Below are positions 25,247 to 33,813 of a stretch of 64,000 nucleotides of DNA, piece after piece. The stretch is from assembly GCF_019145235.1 (NCBI RefSeq), contig NZ_JAHSTV010000006.1, positions 248,001 through 312,000 on the forward strand. Direction: 5' to 3'. Below the pieces are notes generated by a model that saw nothing but the letters and a program-made list of their open reading frames with translations, ran no database searches and was not told the DNA's origin. Source of the stretch: Pseudomonas farris (GTDB taxonomy: Bacteria > Pseudomonadota > Gammaproteobacteria > Pseudomonadales > Pseudomonadaceae). The position numbers and the translations under genes are program-made. Position 1 is the first letter of the stretch. The number at the start of each line of letters is the position of its first letter.

Positions 25247-26119
25247 TCAGAGGCTGATCGCTGTCGCCTCGAACCGCACCCGCGGATGGGCGATCCGGTC
25301 CTGCGCCCGCACCAGTTCCAGCTCATAGCTGGCGCAGGCCTGGGTTTCCAGCATCACTTCATGCACTGCCGCCGCGGTGAATTCGAAGGCGCTCACCAGA
25401 TTGTCACCCTGCAGCACACGCGCCAGGAACAGCCCGGCGGTCAGATCGCCAACGCCCACCGGCTGACGCGGAAACGCCAACAGCGGCCGACGCAGGTGCC
25501 AGCTGCCTTCAGCGGTCACCAGCAACATCTCGAAGCCCTCCGCCGGTTTGCCGGGATAGTCCAGGTGCTTGACCAGCACCGCCTTCGGACCACGAGCCAA
25601 CAGCGCCCGCGCCATGGCCAGGCAATCGAACAATGACTGCGCCTTGCGCCCCGAGAAGCTGTTCAGCTCCAACTGGTTCGGGCACATGAAGTCGGCCATT
25701 GCCGCCGCCTCTTCCAGCAGAAAATCGCTGACCTCGGCTGGAACGGTACAGCCCTTCTCCGGATGGCCCATCACCGGGTCGCAGAGGTATAGCGCTTTGG
25801 GATTGATCGATTTGATTCGTTCCACGCCCGCGAGAATCGCCCGGCCCTGGGCCGCGCTACCGAGGTAGCCGGACAACACAGCATCGCAATTGCCCAGCTC
25901 ACCGATCGCCGCGATGCCTTCCACCAGTTCCGGAATCTGATGCGGGGCCAGTACTTCACCGGCCCACTGGCCATATTGCGTGTGATTGGAGAACTGCACG
26001 GTATTGAGCGGCCACACGTTCACCCCGACCCGCTGCATCGGGAAAACCGCGGCGCTGTTGCCTGCGTGGCCGAACACCACGTGGGACTGGATGGCGAGCA
26101 CATGGGGCGTACGTTTCAT
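25247..26119 (-). CDS. pdxY: Pyridoxal kinase PdxY
   Basis: The protein has 290 residues, the normal PdxY size. It begins [28 protein letters not shown], which is the substrate-binding edge of the family, and ends with the phosphotransfer region [17 protein letters not shown], where GxGD contains the catalytic aspartate. It phosphorylates pyridoxal with ATP in the vitamin B6 salvage path. The gene stands between a REPIN and a divergent DUF3301 gene. Confidence 0.93.
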   Translation of the reverse strand: MKRTPHVLAIQSHVVFGHAGNSAAVFPMQRVGVNVWPLNTVQFSNHTQYGQWAGEVLAPHQIPELVEGIAAIGELGNCDAVLSGYLGSAAQGRAILAGVERIKSINPKALYLCDPVMGHPEKGCTVPAEVSDFLLEEAAAMADFMCPNQLELNSFSGRKAQSLFDCLAMARALLARGPKAVLVKHLDYPGKPAEGFEMLLVTAEGSWHLRRPLLAFPRQPVGVGDLTAGLFLARVLQGDNLVSAFEFTAAAVHEVMLETQACASYELELVRAQDRIAHPRVRFEATAISL

Positions 26120-26239
26120 GCGGTGAGTTTTCCGTCAAACGATTGAAATTCGAGCCGCGCAGTATGCGACTAAACGCAGCCTGTACGACAGACCGGCGAC
26201 GCAGTTAAGCTGGCACTATCTTGTTGGAGCACCCTGTTG

Positions 26240-26653
26240 ATGCTGACCCTCGGAAATATCTTCGTGCTGATGCTGCTCGCCACCGGTGGCGCGTGGTTGT
26301 GGCACAACCACGGCTTGCGCGAACGCGCGCTGGAGCGGGTCATACAGCATTGCGCCAAGCTGCGGATCGAGCTGCTGGACGGCAACGTAGCCTTGAAGAA
26401 GATCGCTTTCATTAAAGACGCCAATGGCCGTCGGCGCCTGGCCCGTGTGTATAACTTCGAATTCACCGTGACCGGCGAAACCCGCCACACCGGCACCATC
26501 ACCCAATTCGGCGCCCATAGCGCGCAGATCGAGCTCGCGCCTTACCCGATGCCGTTCGATGACACACCGCCGGTGGTCGACATCACGAAGCCCAGAGCTG
26601 AGGTGATTGAACTGAGTCAGTGGCGGCAAGAACACACGAAGTGGCGTCCTTGA
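26240..26653 (+). CDS. DUF3301 domain membrane-anchored protein
   Basis: The protein has 137 residues from the ATG at 26240. One N-terminal membrane helix (MLTLGNIFVLMLLATGGAWLW) is followed by a basic stretch and a soluble domain with LLDGNVALKKIAFIKDANGRRRLARVYNFEFTVTGE-type strands typical of DUF3301. The function is not known. GGAGC precedes the start at a slightly long distance. It is divergent from pdxY. Confidence 0.85.
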   Translation: MLTLGNIFVLMLLATGGAWLWHNHGLRERALERVIQHCAKLRIELLDGNVALKKIAFIKDANGRRRLARVYNFEFTVTGETRHTGTITQFGAHSAQIELAPYPMPFDDTPPVVDITKPRAEVIELSQWRQEHTKWRP

Positions 26654-26678
26654 AGGTAGTTGTTGTCGGTTAAATCCA

Positions 26679-26773
26679 TTCGCGAGCAAGCCCGCTCCCA
26701 CATTTGATCTGTTGTGCTGCACAACTTGTATGCACACCACAGCCCCCCTGTGAGAGCGGGCTTGCTCGCGAAG
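26679..26773. repeat. REPIN-like inverted repeat
   Basis: Arms TTCGCGAGCAAGCCCGCTCC (from 26679) and an imperfect complement (TGTGAGAGCGGGCTTGCTCG, 26749-26773) lie between the DUF3301 gene and the convergent COG0523 gene. Confidence 0.83.
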
Positions 26774-26803
26774 AGGCCTTCACAGACTGTGCAAAAAAAT
26801 CAG

Positions 26804-27775
26804 CTAGTTCGCTTGAACCCTGCATCCCGCCAGACCTTCCTGCAGCACTTCAACAACCTGCGCCTCACTGAAAATCAGCTCGATACGCGAATCCCGACGC
26901 CATTCGCTGGGCTGCCAATCCAGTAACGAGTTATCCAGCGCATTCGCCGACACCCAACCCTCGACACTGTGGATAACCAACTTCGCCCGCCGCCATTCAA
27001 GGCGCTCAAGCCACTTCCCGATCAATACGGCATCGAATATCTGACTCGGATGCCACCGCCATCCAACGCTCCAGCCACCCTCCTGTGCCTGACTCAAGCA
27101 AATCGGCAACGTGGGGTCAGTCCAGATGGCCGGCATCTGCGCCAATCCCTTGGGCACGACAAAGTTATCCACACCCGCGACAGCCTGAGCCCCGAGCCCC
27201 GGTAACTCGCTCAACGGCAAGACGGCTTGCTGCGTCCAGTACAAAGGACGCATCGGCAACTGTGTGGCGATTCGCTGGCGATCACTGTCGTCGAGGCCTT
27301 CTGCCTTGTTCAGCAACAGCAACCCGGCACTGCTTAAGGCTTGCTGTTGCGCCTCAGGCAGCGGTTTTCCGGCCGCGAGCGCCTGAGCATCCAGCACCAG
27401 CACACACGGCTGCACCGCCAGGACGCCTTGCCACGGCGCCTCACTCAATTGCCTGAGCAACTGCGCCGGATGTCCCAGCCCGGAGGGTTCGATGAACAGT
27501 CGATCCGGTCGTGCCTTGCGCAGCAACCGCCCGAGGCCGATCTGAAACGGTGCACCATTGACGCAACACAAACAGCCCCCGGCCACTTCCCCCAGTGCGA
27601 TACCATCGGCATCCTGGGTCAACAGAGCGGCATCCAGACCGATCTGGCCGAACTCGTTGATCAACACCGCCCAGCGCTCACCCACGGGCCGTTGCGCCAG
27701 CAGGTGCTTGATCAGGCTGGTCTTGCCGGCACCCAGCGGGCCGGCAATGACGTGGGTGGGAATGTTCTGCAACAT
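26804..27775 (-). CDS. CobW/COG0523-family GTPase (YjiA-like)
   Basis: The protein has 323 residues. The G3E GTPase features are IAGPLGAGKTSLIKHL (Walker A), the metal motif GGCLCCVNG, FIEPSGLGHP and LLLNKAEGL. The C-terminal CobW_C domain (GWRWHPSQIFDAVLIGKWLE) is present. Members insert or deliver metals, often zinc. It lies just outside the zigA operon on the same strand but has no Zur-like site upstream. Only 27 bp separate its start from that of the divergent small exported protein, so any promoter must reach into a coding sequence. It may therefore be constitutive. Confidence 0.87.
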   Translation of the reverse strand: MLQNIPTHVIAGPLGAGKTSLIKHLLAQRPVGERWAVLINEFGQIGLDAALLTQDADGIALGEVAGGCLCCVNGAPFQIGLGRLLRKARPDRLFIEPSGLGHPAQLLRQLSEAPWQGVLAVQPCVLVLDAQALAAGKPLPEAQQQALSSAGLLLLNKAEGLDDSDRQRIATQLPMRPLYWTQQAVLPLSELPGLGAQAVAGVDNFVVPKGLAQMPAIWTDPTLPICLSQAQEGGWSVGWRWHPSQIFDAVLIGKWLERLEWRRAKLVIHSVEGWVSANALDNSLLDWQPSEWRRDSRIELIFSEAQVVEVLQEGLAGCRVQAN

Positions 27776-27802
27776 GGTCGAGGTTTTCTGAGGAGGTAAA
27801 GA

Positions 27803-28159
27803 ATGCGGTTGATGGGATGGTCGTTGCTACTGGCGCTCACATCGGGCGAAGCGCTGGCTCAGGCCTGCGTGGTGCACAGCACGGCTGAGCGGCTCGACGT
27901 GAAGGTCTGCCAGCAAAACCGCAGTATCCCGGAAAAACTGTTCGCCGACGGATTCTGCCAGCCGAATCTGCCCGGGCAGAAAGTCGAGGTGCAGTACGTC
28001 GACCAATGCCCTACCGGCGCGTTCGGGGTGTGCAGCAATGCTCAAGTCGCCAATATGCCTTACCGGCAGGATATTCACTATTACGGCGTGGCCACCGATG
28101 CGGTGTATTTGAAGCCGTTTTGCGAAGCCCAGAGCCAGGGAACCTGGCTCAAACCTTGA
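27803..28159 (+). CDS. Small exported cysteine-rich protein of unknown function
   Basis: The protein has 118 residues with a signal peptide (MRLMGWSLLLALTSGEALAQ). The mature part has six cysteines (ACVVHS, KVCQQN, GFCQPN, DQCPTGAFGVCSN, KPFCEA), enough for three disulfides in the periplasm. GAGGT precedes the ATG at a good distance. It resembles no family I know. Its position, divergent from a COG0523 GTPase and convergent with DUF1826, hints at a metal-related role, but that is only context. Confidence 0.7.
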   Translation: MRLMGWSLLLALTSGEALAQACVVHSTAERLDVKVCQQNRSIPEKLFADGFCQPNLPGQKVEVQYVDQCPTGAFGVCSNAQVANMPYRQDIHYYGVATDAVYLKPFCEAQSQGTWLKP

Positions 28160-28163
28160 ACCG

Positions 28164-28817
28164 CTAACTCAGCCAGTCCAGGGTCAGAATCAAACGACGC
28201 TCGCCCGGCGCCGGCTGCGGCGAGCGGTGGATCAAACCAAAGCCTTCGTTGCCGTGCCACTTCTCCCCTTTAAGCAACGCCACTTCGCCGCTGGTGATTT
28301 GTTGAATCAGCGAACCGTCCTGTGGTTCCGCCTCAGGTTTGCCTAATTGCCGGCGATCCATCGCCCCTTCTTTCAGCCATTGGCTGCCAATACCTGCGTA
28401 GGTGGTGATCAACCGCACCGGCACATGATCGACGTGGAAACGCGGGCACATGGCTTTGTCCAGAACCCGCAGACGCAGGCCGATACGCTGGGCGCCCAAC
28501 AGGCAGGCGAAGGCGCTGACCAGCCAGGAAACATCGGCGATAAAGCCTTCGTAGCCTTCAAGGTCGCTGAAGCCTGAGGCTAAACCGTGGAGATTGGGTT
28601 CGGCGTCATCGCCGGGCATTTCCAGGGACAGCGCCTCGGCCAACGGCTCGTTCAGGGACAACAACAAACGACCGAAATCGGCAATGTGCGCTGGGAGTTG
28701 GCGCTGCCAGAGGGCCAGGTTCACGCCGTCGTCCAGAATTCCGGTCAGCGCTTTTGGCGTATCACCTTGAACCTGGCGAATGACCGGTCGCAGCTTCAGA
28801 CTGGGCGCCAACATCAT
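28164..28817 (-). CDS. DUF1826 domain protein, third gene of the dksA2-zigA operon
   Basis: The protein has 217 residues from the ATG at 28817, which overlaps the zigA stop codon and has GAAGAGGCGG upstream. DUF1826 features include [15 protein letters not shown] near the start, and [25 protein letters not shown] and [19 protein letters not shown] toward the end. The paired HVDHV and the C-terminal HRSP resemble metal ligands of a cupin-like or oxygenase-like fold, but this is inference. The family is regularly found beside zigA-type genes, and translational coupling with zigA here supports a role in the zinc-limitation response. Confidence 0.8.
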   Translation of the reverse strand: MMLAPSLKLRPVIRQVQGDTPKALTGILDDGVNLALWQRQLPAHIADFGRLLLSLNEPLAEALSLEMPGDDAEPNLHGLASGFSDLEGYEGFIADVSWLVSAFACLLGAQRIGLRLRVLDKAMCPRFHVDHVPVRLITTYAGIGSQWLKEGAMDRRQLGKPEAEPQDGSLIQQITSGEVALLKGEKWHGNEGFGLIHRSPQPAPGERRLILTLDWLS

Positions 28818-30022
28818 GCAGCCGCCTCTTCGTGCCAAGGACCAAACGGATCAGGCAGTAACTGCCAGCCCTCGACACCCAAGGCCATCTCAGCATCCGT
28901 CAGCAGGCAGTTATCGAGTTCGACGGTGAGTTGCGCGAAATCGATGTTCTGGCCGATAAACACCAGCTCCTGACGGCAATCACCGGTGGCGGCCGTCCAG
29001 TTTTCCATGATCCCGGCAGTGCTTTCTTCATCTTGCGGCCACTGGTTTTTCGGCACGAAACGCCACCAGCGTCCGGCAAAACCGTGACGCATCAAGCCGC
29101 CGGCCTGGGACCAGCTGCCAGCATCCCTGTGTTTGCTGGCCAACCAGAAAAAGCCTTTGGAACGCAGCAATTTGCCGTTCACCCACGGACGGTCGATGAA
29201 GCTGAAGAAGCGCTGTGGATGAAACGGTCGCCGCGCCCGATAAGCCGTGGAGGCGATACCATATTCCTCGGTTTCCGGCACGTGTTCACCGCGCAATTCC
29301 TGCAACCATCCCGGCGCCTGAGCGGCTTTTTCGAAGTCGAAGCGCCCGGTGTTGAGGATTTTCTTGAGCGGCACTTCGCCCATGACCATCGGAATGATTT
29401 CGGCCTGGGAATTTAGCCGCTCGAGGATCGCGATCAACTCCTGGCGCTCGCTACTGCTGATCAAATCGATCTTGCTGATCAGGATCACGTCGGCGAATTC
29501 GATCTGCTCGATCAACAGGTCGGTGATCGAGCGTTCATCCTCCTCTCCCAGGGTTTCGCCACGGGAAGCGAGGCTTTCGGCGGCCTGATAGTCGAGCAGG
29601 AAGTTCATGCCATCGACCACGGTGACCATGGTGTCGAGCCGTGCAATGTCGGCCAGACTCTGCCCTTCTTCATCGCGAAACGTGAAGGTTTCCGCCACGG
29701 GTAGCGGCTCGGAAATCCCTGTGGACTCGATCAGCAGGTAATCGAAACGACCGTCCTTGGCGAGTTTGCTGACTTCTTCGAGCAGGTCTTCGCGCAAGGT
29801 GCAGCAGATGCAGCCGTTACTCATTTCCACGAGTTTTTCTTCGGCACGGTTCAAGCTCACATCGCGTTGAACTTCACTGCCATCAATGTTGATCTCACTC
29901 ATGTCGTTGACGATTACCGCGACCCGCAAATTATCGCGATTACGTAGTACGTAATTAAGAAGTGTACTTTTTCCGGCGCCGAGAAAGCCCGACAGGACGG
30001 TCACGGGGAGACGATTGGGCAT
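28814..30022 (-). CDS. zigA: Zur-regulated zinc metallochaperone GTPase ZigA (COG0523)
   Basis: The protein has 402 residues from the ATG at 30022, chosen for its GAGGAA ribosome binding site. It contains [20 protein letters not shown] (Walker A), the metal site [31 protein letters not shown] (switch region), LISKIDLI, and the C-terminal CobW_C domain with [12 protein letters not shown]. ZigA-type proteins are induced in zinc starvation and pass zinc to client enzymes. The gene follows dksA2 by 28 bp and overlaps the DUF1826 gene, and a Zur-like palindrome lies upstream of dksA2. Confidence 0.92.
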   Translation of the reverse strand: MPNRLPVTVLSGFLGAGKSTLLNYVLRNRDNLRVAVIVNDMSEINIDGSEVQRDVSLNRAEEKLVEMSNGCICCTLREDLLEEVSKLAKDGRFDYLLIESTGISEPLPVAETFTFRDEEGQSLADIARLDTMVTVVDGMNFLLDYQAAESLASRGETLGEEDERSITDLLIEQIEFADVILISKIDLISSSERQELIAILERLNSQAEIIPMVMGEVPLKKILNTGRFDFEKAAQAPGWLQELRGEHVPETEEYGIASTAYRARRPFHPQRFFSFIDRPWVNGKLLRSKGFFWLASKHRDAGSWSQAGGLMRHGFAGRWWRFVPKNQWPQDEESTAGIMENWTAATGDCRQELVFIGQNIDFAQLTVELDNCLLTDAEMALGVEGWQLLPDPFGPWHEEAAA

Positions 30023-30050
30023 CAGGTATTCCTCATCAGGATGTGGCCGG

Positions 30051-30455
30051 TCAAATCGCACGTTGATGGCGTTCGCGCAGCTCTTCACGTTCTTTGGCTT
30101 CAATACACAGAGTGGCGGTGGGTCGCAGCAGCAGGCGCTTGAGGCCGATCGGCTCACCGGTTTCGCGACACCAGCCGTATTCGCCACGAGCCAGGTGTTC
30201 GAGGGCTTCGTCGATCTTGTCCAGCAGCTTCTTTTCCCGCTCCAGCAGGCGCAGTTGCCACTGGCGCTGTTCTTCGGCGCTGCCGATATCGGCGGGATCG
30301 CTGTGGGGTTCCTGCTCGCGCAACACGTCGAACTCGCCGGCAATGCGCTCCTGCAGCTCGCTGCGCTGAGCCAGTAGCAGGTCGCGAAAGAAGCCTTGCT
30401 GGGCATCGTTCATGTAATCGGCGGCGGGTTGAGCGAGCAGTTCTTGTTCAGTCAT
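30051..30455 (-). CDS. dksA2: DksA2, zinc-independent DksA paralogue
   Basis: The protein has 134 residues. The coiled-coil region (about 20-90) keeps the acidic tip [11 protein letters not shown]. The C-terminal zinc-finger region has C96-x2-T99-x17-C117-x2-A120 in place of the four cysteines of DksA. The C-T-C-A pattern is that of P. aeruginosa DksA2, which folds without zinc and can replace DksA in the stringent response with ppGpp when zinc is scarce. It is the first gene of dksA2-zigA-DUF1826, 33 bp downstream of a Zur-box-like palindrome. Confidence 0.93.
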   Translation of the reverse strand: MTEQELLAQPAADYMNDAQQGFFRDLLLAQRSELQERIAGEFDVLREQEPHSDPADIGSAEEQRQWQLRLLEREKKLLDKIDEALEHLARGEYGWCRETGEPIGLKRLLLRPTATLCIEAKEREELRERHQRAI

Positions 30456-30488
30456 GGCGGTGGATCATCAGAGCGGGAGTATTTTGAT

Positions 30489-30501
30489 GTTATAGTATAA
30501 C
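30489..30501. promoter_or_regulatory. Zur box between dksA2 and the small exported protein gene
   Basis: GTTATAGTATAAC is a perfect palindrome around its central G and matches the core of the gamma-proteobacterial Zur box (GTTATAnTATAAC). It lies 33 bp before the dksA2 start and 81 bp before the divergent exported protein, so it may control both. Confidence 0.85.
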
Positions 30502-30582
30502 AATACAAATAAGCCACTCCCCTCTTGCTCGCTGCGACAAAGGGCACGATGCTTTAACCCGTCCGCCCCTTTGAGAAATGCC

Positions 30583-30960
30583 ATGGGAAACGCCCTGAGA
30601 TTCTCGCTGTTGAGCCTTTCGTTGCTGATCGCGGTCGATGCCAGGGGACAAGTCCCAAGCCTGGCCAACTGCACTCGCAGCGCCAATCTGCTGGCCTGCG
30701 TGGATGCCGACGGCAATGCCTACAGCGTTAACACCGTCGGCAACACGATCTATTTGCGCGGCTTCGAAGTGGCCGGCAAACGCCAATGGGCGCAAACCAA
30801 TAGCCGCTACGGGCAATTGACGTTCTTCACGGGCATCGCGTCCGATGGCGAAGCCTGGGTCGGCTACAACCGCCGGGTTGGCTGGACAACCATCAATCGG
30901 TTTTCCAGTTCCGGCGGCAGCAGCGGCAAGTTCACGTGTAGCCGGATGACCGGCTGCTAG
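30583..30960 (+). CDS. Small exported protein of unknown function in the zinc region
   Basis: The protein has 125 residues from the ATG at 30583. A signal peptide (MGNALRFSLLSLSLLIAVDARG) leads to a mature part with four cysteines (LANCTRSANLLACVDADGNAYSV-type start; FTCSRMTGC at the end) and many G, S and aromatic residues. P. aeruginosa has a hypothetical gene (PA5537) in the same place between dksA2 and amiA. Its start lies 81 bp from a Zur box, so induction under zinc limitation is likely. Its stop codon fully overlaps the stop codon of the convergent amidase. Confidence 0.75.
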   Translation: MGNALRFSLLSLSLLIAVDARGQVPSLANCTRSANLLACVDADGNAYSVNTVGNTIYLRGFEVAGKRQWAQTNSRYGQLTFFTGIASDGEAWVGYNRRVGWTTINRFSSSGGSSGKFTCSRMTGC

Positions 30961-32165
30961 GCCTGCATCTTTTTCTGTTCCTGTTGCCAGGCGATGTAGC
31001 TGTTCATCGGTGGGTTCTTCTGAAAATAGCGCTGCAACCCTTCGAACAAACCATCGGCCACGGCTTGCTGATGGCGGGCAGTCACCAGTCGCTGACTGTC
31101 GCGGGCGTTGGAGATGAAGCCGGTTTCCACCAGAATCGACGGCACATCCGGCGACTTCAACACGGCGAATCCCGCTTGTTCCACGCGCTTCTGATGCAGC
31201 GTGGTGATGCCCGCGAGGCTGCCGAGCACCGTACTGCCCAACTGCAAACTGGCGGCGATGGTGGCGTTCATCGACATGTCGAGAATCACCCCGGCGAGCA
31301 TCGGATCCTTGTCCTTGAGATTGAGCAGGCTGGTGGCGCCTAGCAGGTCTGCACCGTTCTCCCGTTGCGCCATGAAGCGCGCCGTGGCCGAGGTCGCGCC
31401 GCCTTCGGACAAACAGTACACCGACGCACCTGAAGCGGTGAGACGCGGTGCCGCGTCCGCATGGACTGAGATGAACATGTCGGCCTTGTGCTTGCGGGCA
31501 ATCTCCACGCGCTTGCGCAGCGGGACGAAGAAGTCGTCATTGCGCACCAGTTTCACGTCGAAGCCCTTCTCACGTTTCAGCCGTTTGGCCAGCAGCTGGG
31601 CGATCGACAGCACCACATCTTTTTCCCGCTCACCTTTGGCACCGACCGCGCCCGGATCTTTGCCGCCGTGACCAGGGTCGACCACCACGATGATGTCGCG
31701 CTTGGGGTGAGCCTTGTCGGTGACGGGTTCAGGTTTTTCCATCGGCGCCGCTGCGATCTGTGGCGGCGCATCGGTCTTCAGATCGAGTACCAATCGGTGC
31801 CCCTGCCCGTCCTGTGGCGGCAGCAGAAAACTGTTGAGCTGCACCGGGCCGCTGAGGTCAAGGACGACTCGCGTATCGCCCTGACCGAAATGTCCGGAGC
31901 GAATTGCGCGAATCACCGTATTGTTGAGTGCCAACTGACTGAAGTCGCCACTGAGATTGGCGCCACTCAGATCGATGATCAGCCGTTCCGGAGCGCTCAG
32001 AGAAAACGTCTTGTATTGCACCGGCCCGCTCAGATCGAAGACCAGTCGTAGCTTGTCATCGGAGCGCCACAGTCGTGCATTGCGAATTTGCGTGGCCGAC
32101 GCACTAAAGGGAAATGCGAAGGCCACGCTGGCCAGAATCAGGTTGAGCAAGTGACGTCTGTGCAT
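30957..32165 (-). CDS. amiA: N-acetylmuramoyl-L-alanine amidase (AmiC/AmiA type)
   Basis: The protein has 402 residues. The N-terminus MHRRHLLNLILASVAF has a twin-arginine-like motif and a signal peptide ending SASA. An AMIN domain (about 25-130) targets the septum, and an Amidase_3 domain (about 160-385) carries the zinc ligands in VVDPGHGGKDPGA and FISVHADAA and the glutamate in GEREKDVVL, with LVETGFISN near the end. It cleaves the peptide from MurNAc during cell separation. The divergent Zur box suggests that this extra copy, itself a zinc enzyme, is made when zinc is low; the order dksA2-hypothetical-amidase-folE2 matches P. aeruginosa PA5536-PA5539. Confidence 0.9.
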   Translation of the reverse strand: MHRRHLLNLILASVAFAFPFSASATQIRNARLWRSDDKLRLVFDLSGPVQYKTFSLSAPERLIIDLSGANLSGDFSQLALNNTVIRAIRSGHFGQGDTRVVLDLSGPVQLNSFLLPPQDGQGHRLVLDLKTDAPPQIAAAPMEKPEPVTDKAHPKRDIIVVVDPGHGGKDPGAVGAKGEREKDVVLSIAQLLAKRLKREKGFDVKLVRNDDFFVPLRKRVEIARKHKADMFISVHADAAPRLTASGASVYCLSEGGATSATARFMAQRENGADLLGATSLLNLKDKDPMLAGVILDMSMNATIAASLQLGSTVLGSLAGITTLHQKRVEQAGFAVLKSPDVPSILVETGFISNARDSQRLVTARHQQAVADGLFEGLQRYFQKNPPMNSYIAWQQEQKKMQA

Positions 32166-32206
32166 GGTGAAAGCCCGCTCACGAAAAAGGCATCGTCGAT
32201 TTGATT

Positions 32207-32219
32207 GTTATAATATAAC
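32207..32219. promoter_or_regulatory. Zur box between amiA and folE2
   Basis: GTTATAATATAAC is a perfect palindrome around its central A and matches the Zur core. It lies 41 bp before the amidase start and 32 bp before the folE2 start and so probably controls both, including the whole seven-gene run to the right. Confidence 0.88.
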
Positions 32220-32251
32220 ATGCCAAATCAACTCCCACGATGGACCTGCTC

Positions 32252-33148
32252 ATGAATGCGCTGACTCTGCCGGATATCGCCGCGCAGGCCTCACGCCAAG
32301 CCCTGCCACTCGATTGGGTGGGCATGTGCGGCATTGCTCTTCCTGTTTTACTCGATGGCCAGCGACTGAGTGCAAAGGTCGACACTGGCGTTAGCCTTGA
32401 CGATGGAGAGGCGCGCGGCATCCATATGTCGCGGCTGTATCTGGCGTTGGAAATGCTTGAGCAGGAACACCTTTCACCCACGTTGTTGCGGCGAGTCTTG
32501 CAGAGTTTTCTCAATACTCATGAGGGACTTTCCCACAGCGCTTACCTAAAAATTCACACCGAACTATTGCTCAAAAGACCCGCGCTCATCAGTCCGCTAG
32601 CCGGTTGGAAAACTTATCCGGTGAGCATCGAAGCCAGTTTGAAAAACGCGATGTTCCACGTGGAACTAAAAATTGACGTTCCTTATTCCTCAACCTGTCC
32701 GTGCTCAGCGGCACTTTCTCGGCAGTTGATTCAGCAGCAATTCGTTGATGATTTTGCCAACAAGTCACTGCAACACGCCGACGTTCTGGCTTGGCTCGGC
32801 TCCACGAAAGGCATCGTCGCCACGCCCCATAGCCAACGCAGCAATGCGCAATTGCAGTTGCGTCTGAACGACTACCTGGATGACCTGCCGCTGATCGCCG
32901 CGATCAACGATGCGGAAGCCGCCCTCGGCACCGCCGTGCAAACCGCCGTGAAACGCGCCGACGAACAAGCCTTCGCCCTCGCCAACGGCCAGAACTTGAT
33001 GTTCTGCGAAGACGCCGCCCGACGCTTGAATCTGGCCCTGAAACGCACCCCGGGCATCAACGCCTTTCACGTGCGAGTCGTTCACGCAGAAAGTCTTCAC
33101 GCCCACGATGCTGTCGCCGAAAGTCGCTGGAATTGGGAGGCCGCATGA
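32252..33148 (+). CDS. folE2: GTP cyclohydrolase I type IB, zinc-independent
   Basis: The protein has 298 residues from the ATG at 32252 (an ATG at 32240 is also in frame). It shows the FolE2 family features: GISLDDGEARGIHMSRLY-like VSLDDGEARGIHMSRLY, and the catalytic cysteine motif STCPCSAALSRQL. FolE2 makes dihydroneopterin triphosphate for folate and can use Mn or Fe, so it replaces zinc-dependent FolE during starvation. It is the first gene of a run whose members overlap or nearly touch. A perfect parS-like palindrome (32652-32667) lies inside the gene. Confidence 0.95.
   Translation: MNALTLPDIAAQASRQALPLDWVGMCGIALPVLLDGQRLSAKVDTGVSLDDGEARGIHMSRLYLALEMLEQEHLSPTLLRRVLQSFLNTHEGLSHSAYLKIHTELLLKRPALISPLAGWKTYPVSIEASLKNAMFHVELKIDVPYSSTCPCSAALSRQLIQQQFVDDFANKSLQHADVLAWLGSTKGIVATPHSQRSNAQLQLRLNDYLDDLPLIAAINDAEAALGTAVQTAVKRADEQAFALANGQNLMFCEDAARRLNLALKRTPGINAFHVRVVHAESLHAHDAVAESRWNWEAA
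32652..32667. other. parS-like ParB-binding palindrome inside folE2
   Basis: TGTTCCACGTGGAACT contains the perfect 14-bp palindrome GTTCCACGTGGAAC, identical to the parS core of Pseudomonas. It encodes part of the FolE2 sequence MFHVELKI. A second copy lies at 44898-44913, and both are followed by AAA. Confidence 0.85.
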
Positions 33149-33813
33149 TCCAATGCCAAGCCTTGCGCTGGGGCGCTCCCGGTCAACCACTCACTCCGCC
33201 GGTGGACTTCCAGTTACCCAAAGGAAGTCTGACCGCCGTCATCGGTGCCAACGGTTCGGGTAAAAGCAGCCTGCTAAAAGTCATCGCCGGTCTGCAAAAG
33301 CCACTGACAGGAAAAGTGATCATTGATGTTCCACGCAAAGGCGGCCTTTCATTCCTGGCTCAGCAACAACACCTGGACCGGCAATTCCCCATCAGTCTGC
33401 AAGAGTTGGTGGCCGCAGGTTTCTGGGGCAGCAAACAAACTCCGGAAATTCGCAGCCAGCGACTCAAGTCTGCGCTGGAAGACTGGTGTCTGACCGGCCT
33501 GGAACACCGCCCATTGATGGCCCTTTCCGGGGGCGAATTACAGCGTGCCCTGCTCGCCCGGTTGAGTCTCGCCGAAGCCCCCTTGCTGCTGCTCGACGAA
33601 CCTCACGCCGCGCTCGACGAACTCGGCCAGGCGCTGCTCTGGAAACACATCCACGCCTGGCATGCCGAAGGCCGAACCCTGGTCGTGGTGTGTCACGACC
33701 TCGCCGCCGTACGCCAACACATCCCACAAGCCCTATTGATCAAAAGTAGCGGCTGCGTCCTCGGCCCCAGTACCGATCTGATTCGCCAACAACCCCAGAC
33801 GCAGGTGGCTTGA
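33145..33813 (+). CDS. Metal ABC transporter ATP-binding protein (ZnuC paralogue)
   Basis: The protein has 222 residues. The ATG at 33145 overlaps the folE2 stop and has GGGAGG upstream. ABC features are VIGANGSGKSSLLKVIAGL (Walker A), ALSGGELQRALLARL (signature), LLLLDEPHAALDE (Walker B) and VVCHDLAAV (H-loop). It is slightly shorter than canonical ZnuC. With the next two genes it forms a complete zinc importer, likely a second set in addition to the znuABC near zur. Confidence 0.92.
   Translation: MIQCQALRWGAPGQPLTPPVDFQLPKGSLTAVIGANGSGKSSLLKVIAGLQKPLTGKVIIDVPRKGGLSFLAQQQHLDRQFPISLQELVAAGFWGSKQTPEIRSQRLKSALEDWCLTGLEHRPLMALSGGELQRALLARLSLAEAPLLLLDEPHAALDELGQALLWKHIHAWHAEGRTLVVVCHDLAAVRQHIPQALLIKSSGCVLGPSTDLIRQQPQTQVA

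Noticed and set aside
27776..27802. A Zur box before the COG0523 GTPase at 26.8-27.8 kb
   Set aside because: The 27-bp gap contains only a ribosome binding site for the plus-strand gene and no GTTATA-type palindrome.
33328..33345. A third parS-like site (TGTTCCACG...)
   Set aside because: Only the left half matches; the right half reads CAAAGG, so there is no palindrome.
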